Positions 35,255-43,809 of a stretch of 64,000 bases of DNA are shown in pieces. A program made the translations under genes and the position numbers. This DNA comes from an uncultured Rhodospirillales bacterium (lineage in GTDB: Bacteria; Pseudomonadota; Alphaproteobacteria; Acetobacterales; Acetobacteraceae), in NCBI GenBank assembly GCA_903835235.1, contig CAILMF010000015.1, positions 1 to 64,000 on the forward strand, written 5' to 3'. Position 1 is the stretch's first letter. Each line of letters starts with the position of its first letter. The notes below the pieces were generated by a model that saw nothing but the letters and a program-made list of their open reading frames with translations, made no database searches and was not told the DNA's origin.

Positions 35255-35773
35255 TCAGCCCACCAACGCCCCCTCATGCCGCAGCAGCCACTGCTTGCGC
35301 GCCAGCCCGCCGGCATAGCCGGTCAGCGCGCCATTCGCGCCCAGCAGCCGGTGGCACGGCACCACAATGCTCAGCGGGTTGGCGCCATTGGCCGCGCCCA
35401 CCGCCCGCACCGCCGCCGGCCGGCCCAGCCGTGCCGCCAGCGCGCCATAGCTGCTGGTCTCGCCGGCGGGAATCTGCCCCAGCGCCGCCCAGACCATGCG
35501 CTGGAAATCGGTGCCGGCGGTGGCCCAGGCCAGCCCGGCCAGCGCGGCGAAATCCCCGGCGAAATAGGCGCTGAAGCCGGCGCGAACCGCCGCTGGCGCC
35601 GCGCCGGGCTGCGGCGCCAGCGCGCCATAGTGCAGCCGCAGCAGCCGGCGCATCCGCGCCTCGAAATCGTGGAAGTCGACTGCGCGCAACAGGCCGGCCT
35701 CGTCGGTCACCAGCAGCATCTCGCCCAGCGGCGAGCCGACCCGGTCCAGCAACAGCCGCTCAGGCGGCGGCAT
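35255..35773 (-). CDS. ogt: Methylated-DNA--protein-cysteine methyltransferase
   Basis: Suicidal DNA repair protein (172 aa) that removes alkyl groups from O6-alkylguanine. The active-site PCHR lies in NPLSIVVPCHRLLGANGALTG at about residues 133-148, preceded by the helix-turn-helix-like segment TSSYGALAARLGRPAAVRAVG. There is no Ada N-terminal zinc domain, so it is the Ogt/AGT type. It overlaps the upstream flavin monooxygenase gene by 14 bp. Confidence 0.93.
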   Translation of the reverse strand: MPPPERLLLDRVGSPLGEMLLVTDEAGLLRAVDFHDFEARMRRLLRLHYGALAPQPGAAPAAVRAGFSAYFAGDFAALAGLAWATAGTDFQRMVWAALGQIPAGETSSYGALAARLGRPAAVRAVGAANGANPLSIVVPCHRLLGANGALTGYAGGLARKQWLLRHEGALVG

Positions 35774-36803
35774 CCAGCCTGGCCTGTGCGCGCAGCCCGA
35801 ATGCCTCGGCCAGCAACTGGTAGCTGCGCAGCCGCGCCGCGGGGTCGAAGGTCGCGGTCAGCACGGCAATCTCGGCCGCGCCATGCCGCGCCGCCAGCGC
35901 CTCCAGCTTCGCCTTCACCTGCTCCGGCGCACCGACCAGCGCCTTGGCCTTCATCCGCTCCACATGCGCCCGCTCATGGTCGGAATACGGGTAGGCCTCG
36001 GCCTCCTCGATGCTCGGCACAGGCACGTACTGCCCCTTGTCGCGCAGCAGCCGGGACAGCGCGCGGGACTGGAACAGCCGCCAGGCCTCGGCCTCGGTTT
36101 CCGCCGTCAGCGCGAAGACCGCCAGCGCCCCATGCGGCTCGGCCAGCCGCCCCGCCTGGTTCGGGTGCGGCCGGAAGCCTTCGCGGTAGACCTCCATGGC
36201 CTGCTCGCTGCCCTGGTCCGAGATGAAGTGCGCGAAGCAGTAGGGCAGGCCGAAATAGGCCGCGACCTGCGCGCCGTAATCGGAACTGCCGAGAATCCAC
36301 ACCTCCGGCCGGGTCGTCACCTGCGGGCTGGCGCGCACCGCGCGGAATGGGTGGTTCTCCGGCAGGCCGTCGCCCAGCCAGCCCATCAGGTCCCGCACCA
36401 TGTTGGGGAATTGCTCGGCCGCCTCATTGGCGCGGGGGTTCAGCGCAAAGGCGGTGCGGCCGTCGCTGCCCGGCGCCCGGCCCAGCCCCAGGTCGATCCG
36501 CCCCGGCGCGATGGCCTCGGCCACGCGGAACTGCTCGGCCACCTTCAGCGCCGAGTAGTGCGGCAGCATCACCCCGGCGGTGCCGATGCGAATCCGCCGC
36601 GTCGTCGCCGCGATGGCCGCCACCAGCATCTCCGGCGCGCTGCCGGCATGGCTTTCGCTGTTGTGGTGCTCGGCCAGCCAGTAGCGATGAAAGCCCCATT
36701 CATCCGCCATCCTGGCCGCGGCCAGCGTGTTGCGGATCGCCTCGTCGGGGCCATGGCCCCGGGAGATGCTGGATTGATCCAGGATGGACAGGCTGAGCGG
36801 CAT
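35760..36803 (-). CDS. LLM-class flavin-dependent oxidoreductase
   Basis: A 347-aa luciferase-like monooxygenase (bacterial luciferase/MsnO8-like subgroup). LSILDQSSISRGHGPDEAIRN, YWLAEHHNSESHAGSAPEML, RIRIGTAGVMLPHYSALKVAE and RIDLGLGRAPGSDG are typical. The protein should use reduced flavin and oxygen; the substrate is unknown. It is transcribed with ogt. Confidence 0.9.
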   Translation of the reverse strand: MPLSLSILDQSSISRGHGPDEAIRNTLAAARMADEWGFHRYWLAEHHNSESHAGSAPEMLVAAIAATTRRIRIGTAGVMLPHYSALKVAEQFRVAEAIAPGRIDLGLGRAPGSDGRTAFALNPRANEAAEQFPNMVRDLMGWLGDGLPENHPFRAVRASPQVTTRPEVWILGSSDYGAQVAAYFGLPYCFAHFISDQGSEQAMEVYREGFRPHPNQAGRLAEPHGALAVFALTAETEAEAWRLFQSRALSRLLRDKGQYVPVPSIEEAEAYPYSDHERAHVERMKAKALVGAPEQVKAKLEALAARHGAAEIAVLTATFDPAARLRSYQLLAEAFGLRAQARLDAAA

Positions 36804-36825
36804 GGGGGCGACCTCCGGACGGGCA

Positions 36826-36881
36826 GCTTAGAGCCTGATCGGCCAGGGCGGAATCGCCGCAGACCGTGAATCAGCCGCTCA
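36826..36881. repeat. Dispersed GAGCCTGATCGG...GTGAATCAGCCGCTC element
   Basis: TTAGAGCCTGATCGG, then GCGGAATCGCC, then GTGAATCAGCCGCTC (36866-36880). It shares its right end with the copy at 32889 and its left half with the copy at 41754. It lies upstream of the LLM gene. Confidence 0.55.
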
Positions 36882-36890
36882 AACAAAAGC

Positions 36891-36934
36891 TTAGAGTCTG
36901 TCAGGCGCTTCTGTCTGCGCCTGACAGACTCTAA
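36891..36934. repeat. 18-bp perfect inverted repeat
   Basis: TTAGAGTCTGTCAGGCGC (36891-36908) and its exact complement (36917-36934) flank an 8-nt loop, TTCTGTCT. It sits in the divergent gap between the LLM and DUF1761 genes, directly beside another dispersed element. It could be a terminator, an operator or a remnant of a mobile hairpin element. Confidence 0.85.
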
Positions 36935-37105
36935 AGCGTGAATGCCCGCTGCGGTGTCGGCGAACCACGCCGCTGGGCCCCACCATGGCGCGGCACGGGG
37001 GCGGGCCATCCACAATTTGAAGACCGATCTTAGAGAAAGGTGCAATCATTGCAGCCACAGGTTGTTGTGGTCGCCGATTCGAGTCGCTGCCCAAGGACAT
37101 TGTCG
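36935..37105. other. Rest of the LLM-DUF1761 divergent gap
   Basis: This gap (36804-37105, about 300 bp in all) holds the two elements above. The remainder encodes nothing I can recognise; it should contain promoters for both genes, but no clear -35/-10 pair was found. Confidence 0.4.
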
Positions 37106-37582
37106 ATGCTCGACTTCCAGATGCGTTGGACGGAAATCCTGCTGGTGGGCCTGGCGCGCCACCTGCTGGGCCTGGTCTGGTATTCGCCGTTGCTGTTCGG
37201 CGCCATCTGGGCGCGGCATCTCGGCTGCACCCAGCAGGCCATGCGCCAGCGCCTGCTGCGCGTCTTCCCGCTGGAATTCGTCTGCAGCTGCATCATCGCC
37301 TTCGTCCTGGCGCAGGTGCTGAACTTCGCCGGCGCCATCGACTGGGTCATGGGCGTGGTGGTCGGCTTCCTGATGTGGGCCGGCTTCGTCGCCGCCGCCA
37401 CGCCGAACCAGGTGCTGTATGCCCGGCGCCCCGCGGTGGTCTACCTGGTCGACACCGGCTTCAGCCTGGTCAGCCTGGTCGGCATGGGCGTGCTGCTGGC
37501 GACCTGGCAATGGGACAGCACGTTCAGCGCCGCCTGGGATGGTGCCGTGCAGACGGTGATGCGGCGCTTCCTGCACAGCTGA
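37106..37582 (+). CDS. DUF1761-family membrane protein
   Basis: A 158-aa membrane protein of four predicted helices. LARHLLGLVWYSPLLFGAIW near the N-terminus and the spacing of the later helices (FVCSCIIAFVLAQVL; MGVVVGFLMWAGFVAA; TGFSLVSLVGMGVLLAT) fit DUF1761, whose function is unknown. The ATG at 37106 begins just before helix 1. It converges with the DUF445 gene with only 8 bp between stops. Confidence 0.75.
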   Translation: MLDFQMRWTEILLVGLARHLLGLVWYSPLLFGAIWARHLGCTQQAMRQRLLRVFPLEFVCSCIIAFVLAQVLNFAGAIDWVMGVVVGFLMWAGFVAAATPNQVLYARRPAVVYLVDTGFSLVSLVGMGVLLATWQWDSTFSAAWDGAVQTVMRRFLHS

Positions 37583-37590
37583 GCCCGCCC

Positions 37591-38892
37591 TCAACCCGGG
37601 CCGCCCAGCAGGGCGCCCAGCGCGAACAGCGCGCCGCCGACCAGCGCGCCCACCAGCGTGCCGTTCATCCGCACATATTGCAGGTCGCGCCCCACCCGCA
37701 GCTCGATCTTGTCGGTCACTTCCCGGGCGTCCCAGCCGGCGACCACGCTGGCGATGAATTGCGAGAGCTGGCTGCGCGCCGCCGGCAGCACCGGCACCAG
37801 CAGGGCCTCGGCGGCGCGGTTCAACCTTTCGCGCGCGCCCTCGTCGCGGCCCAGCAGCTCCCCGGCATTGGCGAAGGCGCCTTCCAGCAGCGCCACGGTG
37901 CGGCCGCGGGGGTTGCGGGCATCGGCTTCCAGCGCGCTGCGCAGCCGGTCCCAGACGTCCGCCAGCCAGGCCGCCACGGTGGGGTGCGCCACCGCCTGGG
38001 CCAGCGCCCGGCCCACCGCGGCGGCGCGGTCCGGGTCGGTCTCCAGCCGCTCGATCTCGGCCATCAGCCAGGCCTCGAAGGCGGTGCGCAGGTCGCTGTC
38101 GTTCAGCTCCATCTTGCCCAGCTCGCCATTCACCGCCGCCAGCAGCCGCTTGGCCACGGTGGCGCCGGCCAGCCAGCCGACAATGGCGCCGCCCTCCGCC
38201 CTGACGCGCGCGGCGATGGCCTCCCGCAGCTGTTCCTCCTTGGAGGCCAGCACCAGCCTGAGCTGGGCGATGGCCAGGTCGAACACCTCCTGGTGGCGGC
38301 CGCCGGCGACCAGGGCGCGCAGCGCGCGGGCCGCCAGCCTGGCGCCGGCGGGGCCGCCGGCCAGGCGGGGCAGCAGCCGGGCCAGCAGGCGGCGGGCGCG
38401 GCCATCCTCCAGGCTGGCGAGGATGCGGGGCAGCGTGGCCGCCAGCGCCCGGGCGGCGGGGCGGGAGGCTTCCGGGTCTGCCATGAAGCTGCGGAGGATG
38501 CCCGCGACATCCAGCCGCGCCAGCACGCGGCGGACCTCGGCTTCGGTGAAGACATGGTTGGCGACGAAGCGGCCGAGCCCCTGGCCCAGCCTTTCCTTCT
38601 GCCGCGGGATGATGGCGGTGTGCGGGATGGGCAGGCCGAGCGGCCGGCGGAACAGGGCGGTGACGGCGAACCAATCCGCCAGGCCGCCGACCAGGCCGGC
38701 GGTGGCGCTGGCATGCAGCAACTGGGTGGCGAAGCTGGGCGGCAGCCAGGTGCTGCCCAGCGCCAGCGCGGCCATGCCGCCCAGCATGCCCGTGGCGATG
38801 GCCCGGTGCCGCGCCAACCCGCGCCGCAACTCGGCATCGGGGTCGGCGGGCAGGGCAGGTGGCGGGTAGGGGTCCAGCGGCATCGGCTGCAC
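37591..38892 (-). CDS. DUF445-family membrane-associated protein
   Basis: A 433-aa DUF445 protein. After a Pro-rich N-terminus come hydrophobic segments (about 35-55 and 68-90) with GLVGGLADWFAVTALFRRPLGLPIPHTAIIPRQKER, here cited by its core ADWFAVTALFRRPLG, the family signature. A long helical middle part follows, and a C-terminal hydrophobic segment (LVGALVGGALFALGALLG) ends it. Function is unknown; an envelope role is often suggested. Confidence 0.85.
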   Translation of the reverse strand: MQPMPLDPYPPPALPADPDAELRRGLARHRAIATGMLGGMAALALGSTWLPPSFATQLLHASATAGLVGGLADWFAVTALFRRPLGLPIPHTAIIPRQKERLGQGLGRFVANHVFTEAEVRRVLARLDVAGILRSFMADPEASRPAARALAATLPRILASLEDGRARRLLARLLPRLAGGPAGARLAARALRALVAGGRHQEVFDLAIAQLRLVLASKEEQLREAIAARVRAEGGAIVGWLAGATVAKRLLAAVNGELGKMELNDSDLRTAFEAWLMAEIERLETDPDRAAAVGRALAQAVAHPTVAAWLADVWDRLRSALEADARNPRGRTVALLEGAFANAGELLGRDEGARERLNRAAEALLVPVLPAARSQLSQFIASVVAGWDAREVTDKIELRVGRDLQYVRMNGTLVGALVGGALFALGALLGGPG

Positions 38893-38923
38893 GTAGGAAG
38901 CCGCCGGCCCCGCTGCGAGGCCC

Positions 38924-39457
38924 CTACTTCTTCGCCTTGGCCCGCTCGATCGCTTCCAGGATCAGCTGCTGCGCTTCCTCGGCGCCGCCCCAGCCGATGA
39001 TCTTCACCCACTTGCCGGGTTCCAGGTCCTTGTAGTGCTCGAAGAAGTGCTGGATCTGGTCCAGCGTGATCTGCGGCAGGTCGGTTATGGTGTGCACATT
39101 GGCGTAGCGCTGGGTCAGCTTGGGGCTGGGCACGGCGATGATCTTCTCGTCGCCGCCGCCGTCATCCTCCATCTTCAGTACGCCGATCGGGCGGACATTG
39201 ATGACGGCGCCGGCGATGATCGGGCGGGTATTGGCCACCAGCACGTCGATCGGGTCGCCGTCGTCGCTGAGCGTGTGCGGCACGAAGCCGTAATTCCCGG
39301 GGTAGCGCATGGGGGTGTAGAGGAAGCGGTCCACCACCAGGGTGCCGGCCTCCTTGTCCATCTCGTACTTGATGGGCTCGCCGCCGATGGCGACCTCCAC
39401 GATGACGTTGACGTCGTGCGGCGGGTTCTTGCCGATGCTGATGGCGTCGATGCGCAT
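38924..39457 (-). CDS. ppa: Inorganic pyrophosphatase
   Basis: Family I soluble pyrophosphatase (177 aa) that hydrolyses PPi to drive biosynthesis. Metal and substrate residues are seen in [39 protein letters not shown] (the classic Asp triad) and KWVKIIGWG. The ATG at 39457 ([17 protein letters not shown]) matches the family start; the frame 5' of it is open but Pro/Arg-rich and not coding-like. Confidence 0.96.
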   Translation of the reverse strand: MRIDAISIGKNPPHDVNVIVEVAIGGEPIKYEMDKEAGTLVVDRFLYTPMRYPGNYGFVPHTLSDDGDPIDVLVANTRPIIAGAVINVRPIGVLKMEDDGGGDEKIIAVPSPKLTQRYANVHTITDLPQITLDQIQHFFEHYKDLEPGKWVKIIGWGGAEEAQQLILEAIERAKAKK

Positions 39458-40096
39458 GGGACCTAGCGTGCTCCGTGGGTGAGGCGCGTGTTGCACCGCA
39501 ATATGATGGCGGATGTTTGGCGGCTGCGCGTTCAGGTTGCAACTCCCGACAGAAGGCGACGTTCCGGGGCTGGCACCAAAACCCTGCGCGAGGGGGGCGA
39601 AGCCGGAGGAGCGGCGGTGCGGCCGGGGGCGCCGGTGCTTGCCGGCCTGGTGGTGGTGAGGCCGTTGCTGCTGGCAACCGTGCCGTCCGGTGGTGGCGCG
39701 GGGTGCGGCCCTCATGTCGCGCGTTTCGGACAAATGGCCGGGGTCGGCGGGTTGGGCAGGGTTTCGCGATGGCGAGGCCACGGGGGCGACTCGGCGGGAT
39801 CGCTGGTTTCGGACAAATGGCCGGGGCGGCGGTCGCTCGGCCGCTTGGCGCTGGTTTGGGTAGCCGGTCGGGACCGACGCGTTTCGGACAAATGCCCTGG
39901 GGCTGGCCGGCAAGCCCGCGGTCGGGCGGAGTGGGGGGAGGGGACGGCGCGAGTGCATGGTTGGGGGCTTGCCAGGGGTGTTGAGAACATATAGAGAACT
40001 CAGCGGAGGCGCAAGGAAACTCCAATGCCCGCTGGCCTGGTCATTGCCGTTTTGTCGCTGCTTGGGGCGCTGGCCGTGGCGCCGTTGCCGGCGGCG
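39458..40096. other. 639-bp gap between ppa and the FAD dehydrogenase gene
   Basis: No gene is supported here. The gap holds three copies of a TTTCGGACAAATG motif (separate entry) and, near 39980-40020, an AT-richer stretch (GAACATATAGAGAACTC) unlike its surroundings. A plus-strand reading from ATG 40025 starts like a signal peptide but then runs antisense through the next gene, so it is not annotated. The ppa promoter must lie at the left side. Confidence 0.55.
39724..39900 (-). repeat. Three spaced TTTCGGACAAATG motifs upstream of ppa
   Basis: TTTCGGACAAATGGCCGGGG occurs exactly at 39724-39743 and 39807-39826, and TTTCGGACAAATGCCCTGGG at 39882-39901. The spacing is 83 and 75 bp, and the sequence between copies is unrelated. 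On the minus strand the motif reads CCATTTGTCCGAAA, 270-440 bp upstream of ppa. Confidence 0.8.
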
Positions 40097-41743
40097 TCAC
40101 CCATAGACCAACTCCGCACTGCCTCGCGCCCAGCCCTTCGGCACTTCCTGCCCGGTGGCGTGGAAGGCAACGGCCTCGGCCACGCGGATGCCGTCCACCC
40201 CGGCGCTGAGGATGCCGCCGGCATAGCCCGCGCCCTCGCCGGCGGGGTACAGGCCGCGGGTGTTCAGGCTCATGAAGTCTTCGCCGCGCTTGACCCGCAG
40301 GGGGGAGCTGGTGCGGGTTTCCACCCCGGTCAACACCGCATCCGGCATGGTGAAGCCGGGCACCTGGCGGGCGAAGGCGGGCAGCGCCTCGCGCATTGCC
40401 GTGATGGCCCATTCCGGCAGGCAGCGGGCCATATCGGTGGGGGTGACGCCGGGCTTGTAGCTGGGGGTCACGTCGCCCATCGCGGTGGAGGCGCGGGCAC
40501 TCATAAAGTCCTCCACCCGCTGCGCCGGGGCCAGGTAGCCGCCGCCGCCGGCCTCAAAGGCCAGGCTTTCCCAGTGGCGCTGGAACTCGACGCCGGCCAG
40601 CACGTCCCCGGGATAGTCCTCCGGCGTCACGCCCACCACGATGCCGGCATTGGCGTTGCGCTCGTTGCGGCTGTACTGGCTCATGCCGTTGGTGACGACG
40701 CGGCCTTCCTCCGATGTGGCGGCCACCACGGTGCCGCCGGGGCACATGCAGAAGCTGTAGACGCTGCGGCCATTGCCGGCGTGGTGCACCAGCTTGTAGT
40801 CGGCGGCGCCCAGCAGCTTGTTGCCGGCATTGGGGCCGAAGCGGGCGCGGTCGATCACGCCCTGCGGGTGCTCGATCCGCACCCCGATGCTGAACGGCTT
40901 CTGTTCCATGTAGACGCCGCGGCGGTGCAGCATCTCGAAGGTGTCGCGGGCGGAGTGGCCGACCGCCAGGATGACCTGGCTGGCCTCGATCTGCTCGCCG
41001 GATTCCAGCTCCACGCCGCGGATGGCACCGGCCTCGATCAGCAAATCCGTCACCTTGGCGCCGAAGCGGTATTCGCCGCCCAGGCGCTCGATCTCGGCGC
41101 GGATGCTCTCCACCATCGTCACCAGGCGGAAGGTGCCGATGTGGGGCTTGGAGACGTACAGAATCTCCTCCGGCGCGCCGGCCTTGACGAATTCGGCCAG
41201 CAATTTCCGGCTGTAGTGCCGCGGGTCCTTGATGCCGGAATAGAGCTTGCCGTCGGAGAAGGTGCCGGCGCCGCCCTCGCCGAACTGCACGTTGGATTCG
41301 GGCGCCAGCACGCCGCGGCGCCACAGGCCCCAGGTATCCCTCGTGCGCTGGCGGATGATGGTGCCGCGTTCCAGCACCAGCGGGCGGAAGCCCATTTGCG
41401 CCAGGGTCAGCGCCGCCATGAAGCCGCAGGGGCCGGTGCCGATGACGATGGGACGCAGCGCGGCCGGGGGCGCCTGGGCGACGAATTTGTACGTGGTGTC
41501 CGGCGCCGGGCCCAGGTTGCGGTCGGCGGCGTTGCGGGCCAGCACCCGGGCCTCGTTCGCGACGGCCAGGTCCAGCGTATAGACGAAGACGATGGCGTGC
41601 GGCTTGCGGGCGTCGTAGCCGCGGCGGAACACGGTCAGGGCGCGCAGCTCGTTGTCGGGCAGGGTCAGCCGCTTCAGCACTGCCTCGCGCAGGGCTTCGG
41701 GCGGGTGGTCCAGGGGCAGGCGCAGTTCCGTCAGTCGCAGCAT
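40097..41743 (-). CDS. FAD-dependent dehydrogenase (COG2509 type)
   Basis: A 548-aa flavoprotein of the uncharacterised COG2509 family. A small N-terminal domain (about 1-95) precedes the dinucleotide-binding loop VIGTGPCGFMAALTLAQMGF with ERG at its end. Further marks are DGKLYSGIKDPRHYSRKLL, ILAVGHSARDTFEMLHRRGV, SFCMCPGGTVV and GEGAGYAGGILSAGVDG near the C-terminus. The physiological substrate is unknown. The gene appears monocistronic. Confidence 0.87.
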   Translation of the reverse strand: MLRLTELRLPLDHPPEALREAVLKRLTLPDNELRALTVFRRGYDARKPHAIVFVYTLDLAVANEARVLARNAADRNLGPAPDTTYKFVAQAPPAALRPIVIGTGPCGFMAALTLAQMGFRPLVLERGTIIRQRTRDTWGLWRRGVLAPESNVQFGEGGAGTFSDGKLYSGIKDPRHYSRKLLAEFVKAGAPEEILYVSKPHIGTFRLVTMVESIRAEIERLGGEYRFGAKVTDLLIEAGAIRGVELESGEQIEASQVILAVGHSARDTFEMLHRRGVYMEQKPFSIGVRIEHPQGVIDRARFGPNAGNKLLGAADYKLVHHAGNGRSVYSFCMCPGGTVVAATSEEGRVVTNGMSQYSRNERNANAGIVVGVTPEDYPGDVLAGVEFQRHWESLAFEAGGGGYLAPAQRVEDFMSARASTAMGDVTPSYKPGVTPTDMARCLPEWAITAMREALPAFARQVPGFTMPDAVLTGVETRTSSPLRVKRGEDFMSLNTRGLYPAGEGAGYAGGILSAGVDGIRVAEAVAFHATGQEVPKGWARGSAELVYG

Positions 41744-41753
41744 GCGGTGGGGT

Positions 41754-41803
41754 TTAGAGCGTGATGGCCCGGGACGGAATCGCCGAAAGCCGGGAATCGG
41801 TCA
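41754..41803. repeat. Dispersed TTAGAGCGTGATGG... element
   Basis: TTAGAGCGTGATGGCCCGGG followed by CGGAATCGCC and CGGGAATCGG. The left part matches the copy at 36826; the right end is more decayed. It lies 10 bp upstream of the FAD gene start. Confidence 0.4.
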
Positions 41804-41910
41804 CGCGGCCGGGGCTGGTCCTGTCGGCCGCGCCGGGCCAAAGCAGGGCGGGGGCCTGAACGGCCGGGCCGGAAACCGCTATGCTGCGGCCAAACGAGGA
41901 GCGACAGGCA

Positions 41911-42894
41911 ATGGACCTTCAGGAATTCGGCCGCACCGGCATGCGGTTCTCCCGGCTGAGCTACGGCGCCGGCGCAGTGGGCGGGCTGATGGTGCGCGGC
42001 AGCGAGGCGGAGCGCGAGGCCAGCATCGGCCGGGCGCTGGATGCCGGGGTCACCTATTTCGACACGGCGCCGGCCTATGGCAGCGGGCTGTCGGAGACGC
42101 ATCTGGGCCAGGCGCTCCGGGCGCTGAAGGCGACGCCCTTCATCGGCACCAAGTACCGCATTGCGCCGGAGCATCGCGGCCGGCTGGGCGCGGCGCTGGC
42201 CGAGGGGCTGGAAGCCAGCCTGACCCGGCTGGGGCGGGACAGCGTGGACCTGTTCCAACTGCACGACCCGCTGACCGAGGCCGGCGGCGGCAACAGCATC
42301 AGCCGGGCGGAGCTTGAGGGCGAGCTGATCCCGGCGATGGCGAAGCTGCGCGAACAAGGAAAAGTGCGCTTTGCCGGCATCACCGCGCTGGGGGAGACGG
42401 CCGAGCTGAAGCGGGTGGTGTCGTCCGGCGCGTTCCAGTCGGCGCAGGTGCCGTTCAACCTGTTGAACCCGACGGGGCTGTGGCCCTTCCCGAAGGGGCT
42501 GCCGGGGCATGACTTCGCGGGGTTGATCAGCCATGCGGTGCAGAACGGAGTGGGCGTGATCGCGATTCGCATCCTCGCCGGCGGGGCGCTTTCGGGCGGG
42601 GTGGAGCGCCACCCTGTGGCGATGCCGAAGGTGGCGCCGATTGGCTCGGCGGCCAGCTATGAGGCGGATGCGGCGGCGGCGCGGCGGCTGTTGCCGTTGG
42701 TGCAGGAAGGCGTGGCCGGCAGCCTGGCGGAGCTGGCGCTGCGCTTCGCGGTCAGCCCGGGCGAACTCGGCTCCGGCACGGCGCTGATCGGCACCGCCAG
42801 CCAGGACGAGCTGGAACAGGCCATTGCCGCGGCCGGGAAGGGGCCACTCAGCCAGGAGGTCATGGACCGCATCCACGCCCTGCTTTCGGCATGA
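41911..42894 (+). CDS. Aldo/keto reductase
   Basis: A 327-aa TIM-barrel oxidoreductase. The N-terminal FGRTGMRFSRLSYGAGAVGG, FDTAPAYGSG (catalytic Asp and Tyr), GTKYRI (catalytic Lys) and DLFQLHDP (His) give the AKR tetrad. The NADPH-binding end is TALIGTASQDELEQAI. The ATG at 41911 is chosen over 41881 because GAGGAG lies upstream and the extra residues are not family-like. It overlaps the next gene by ATGA. Confidence 0.9.
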   Translation: MDLQEFGRTGMRFSRLSYGAGAVGGLMVRGSEAEREASIGRALDAGVTYFDTAPAYGSGLSETHLGQALRALKATPFIGTKYRIAPEHRGRLGAALAEGLEASLTRLGRDSVDLFQLHDPLTEAGGGNSISRAELEGELIPAMAKLREQGKVRFAGITALGETAELKRVVSSGAFQSAQVPFNLLNPTGLWPFPKGLPGHDFAGLISHAVQNGVGVIAIRILAGGALSGGVERHPVAMPKVAPIGSAASYEADAAAARRLLPLVQEGVAGSLAELALRFAVSPGELGSGTALIGTASQDELEQAIAAAGKGPLSQEVMDRIHALLSA

Positions 42895-43769
42895 GGTTGA
42901 ATGCCGGCTACGGCTACCTGCTGGTCACCGCCGGCGCCTGGGGCTGCAACTGGCCGGTCATGAAGCTGCTGATGCGGGAATGGCCACCGTTCAGCTTCCG
43001 CATTCTGGCCGGGGGCGGGGCGATTGTGCTGCTGCTGGCCATCGCCTGGCGGCAGGGCGATGCGCTGCTGCCGCCGCCGGGCCAGTGGCGGCGGCTGGTG
43101 GTGGCGGGGTTCCTGAACGTCTCGTCCTGGTCTGTGGTGGCGCCGCTGTCGCTGTTCTGGCTGGACGCGTCGGAGGCGGCGATTATCGCGTATACGATGC
43201 CTGTCTGGGCGACGATGCTGGCCTGGCCCTTCCTGGGGGAGCGGCCGACCTGGCCGCGCCTGGCCGGGCTGGCGCTGGGGCTGGCCGGGGTGACGCTGCT
43301 GATGGCCGGGCCGCTGGCGACGCTGCCGGCGGCGCAGGTGCTGGCCAAGCTGCCGGGGGCGGGGCTGATCATGCTCACGGCGCTGATGTTCGCCGGCGGC
43401 ACGGTCTTCACCAAGCGCTACCCGCTGACCATGCCGCCCCTGCCGCTGGTGGCATGGCAACTGGTCATCGGGCTGTCGCCGGTGGTGGTGATCGGGCTGG
43501 GGTTCGAGCATATCGAGTGGGAGGGCATCACCGCGTTGGGCTGGGGCTGCCTGGTCTATGTCGGTCTCATCGCCCAGGGGCTGGCCTATCTGGCCTGGTT
43601 CCGCGCGCTGAAGCGGCTGCCGGCGAGCACGGCGGCGATCGGCAGCCTGCTGGTGCCGGTGATCGGCGTGCTCAGTTCGGCCTGGCTGCTGGGGGAGCCG
43701 CTGGGGCCGCGGCAGCTGGTCTCGCTGGCCTTGACGTTGGGGGGCGTGGTGCTGGCGGCGCGGGGGTGA
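42891..43769 (+). CDS. DMT/EamA-family transporter
   Basis: A 292-aa membrane protein of about ten helices in two EamA repeats (about 5-138 and 150-288). GAWGCNWPVMKLLM and the ending GLALTLGGVVLAARG-type segment (positions about 278-292) are typical. Members export amino acids or other metabolites; the substrate is unknown. It is translationally coupled to the aldo/keto reductase. Confidence 0.88.
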   Translation: MRLNAGYGYLLVTAGAWGCNWPVMKLLMREWPPFSFRILAGGGAIVLLLAIAWRQGDALLPPPGQWRRLVVAGFLNVSSWSVVAPLSLFWLDASEAAIIAYTMPVWATMLAWPFLGERPTWPRLAGLALGLAGVTLLMAGPLATLPAAQVLAKLPGAGLIMLTALMFAGGTVFTKRYPLTMPPLPLVAWQLVIGLSPVVVIGLGFEHIEWEGITALGWGCLVYVGLIAQGLAYLAWFRALKRLPASTAAIGSLLVPVIGVLSSAWLLGEPLGPRQLVSLALTLGGVVLAARG

Positions 43770-43772
43770 GCC

Positions 43773-43801
43773 TTGTCGCGCCCCGTTCGGCACGTTATAT
43801 C
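43773..43801 (+). promoter_or_regulatory. Probable promoter of the zinc transporter operon
   Basis: TTGTCG (43773-43778) is 17 bp before TATATC (43796-43801). Transcription would start about 7-9 bases later, at or next to the ATG at 43810, giving a leaderless or nearly leaderless mRNA. The -10 lies inside the palindromic box. Confidence 0.5.
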
Positions 43802-43806
43802 ATAAC
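43794..43806. promoter_or_regulatory. Zur-like operator palindrome
   Basis: GTTATATCATAAC is a perfect GTTAT-N3-ATAAC palindrome, closely resembling zinc-uptake-regulator boxes known from alphaproteobacteria. It overlaps the -10 of the predicted promoter, as expected for repression by Zur under zinc sufficiency. It stands out as AT-rich in a very GC-rich genome. Confidence 0.65.
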
Positions 43807-43809
43807 ACC

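Noticed and set aside
39724-39900. Three spaced motifs considered as a small CRISPR array
   Set aside because: Repeats are short, spacers are unequal and long (about 55-63 bp), and there are no cas genes or leader.
40025-40100. Plus-strand ATG followed by a signal-peptide-like stretch and preceded by GGAGGCGCAAGGA
   Set aside because: After about 30 residues it runs antisense through the whole FAD dehydrogenase gene with biased composition. A short secreted peptide is possible but has no stop or other support.
43794-43806. Fur box instead of a Zur box
   Set aside because: The GTTAT-N3-ATAAC form and the adjacent zinc/manganese-type ABC genes fit Zur better; a Mur/Fur-type regulator cannot be fully excluded.
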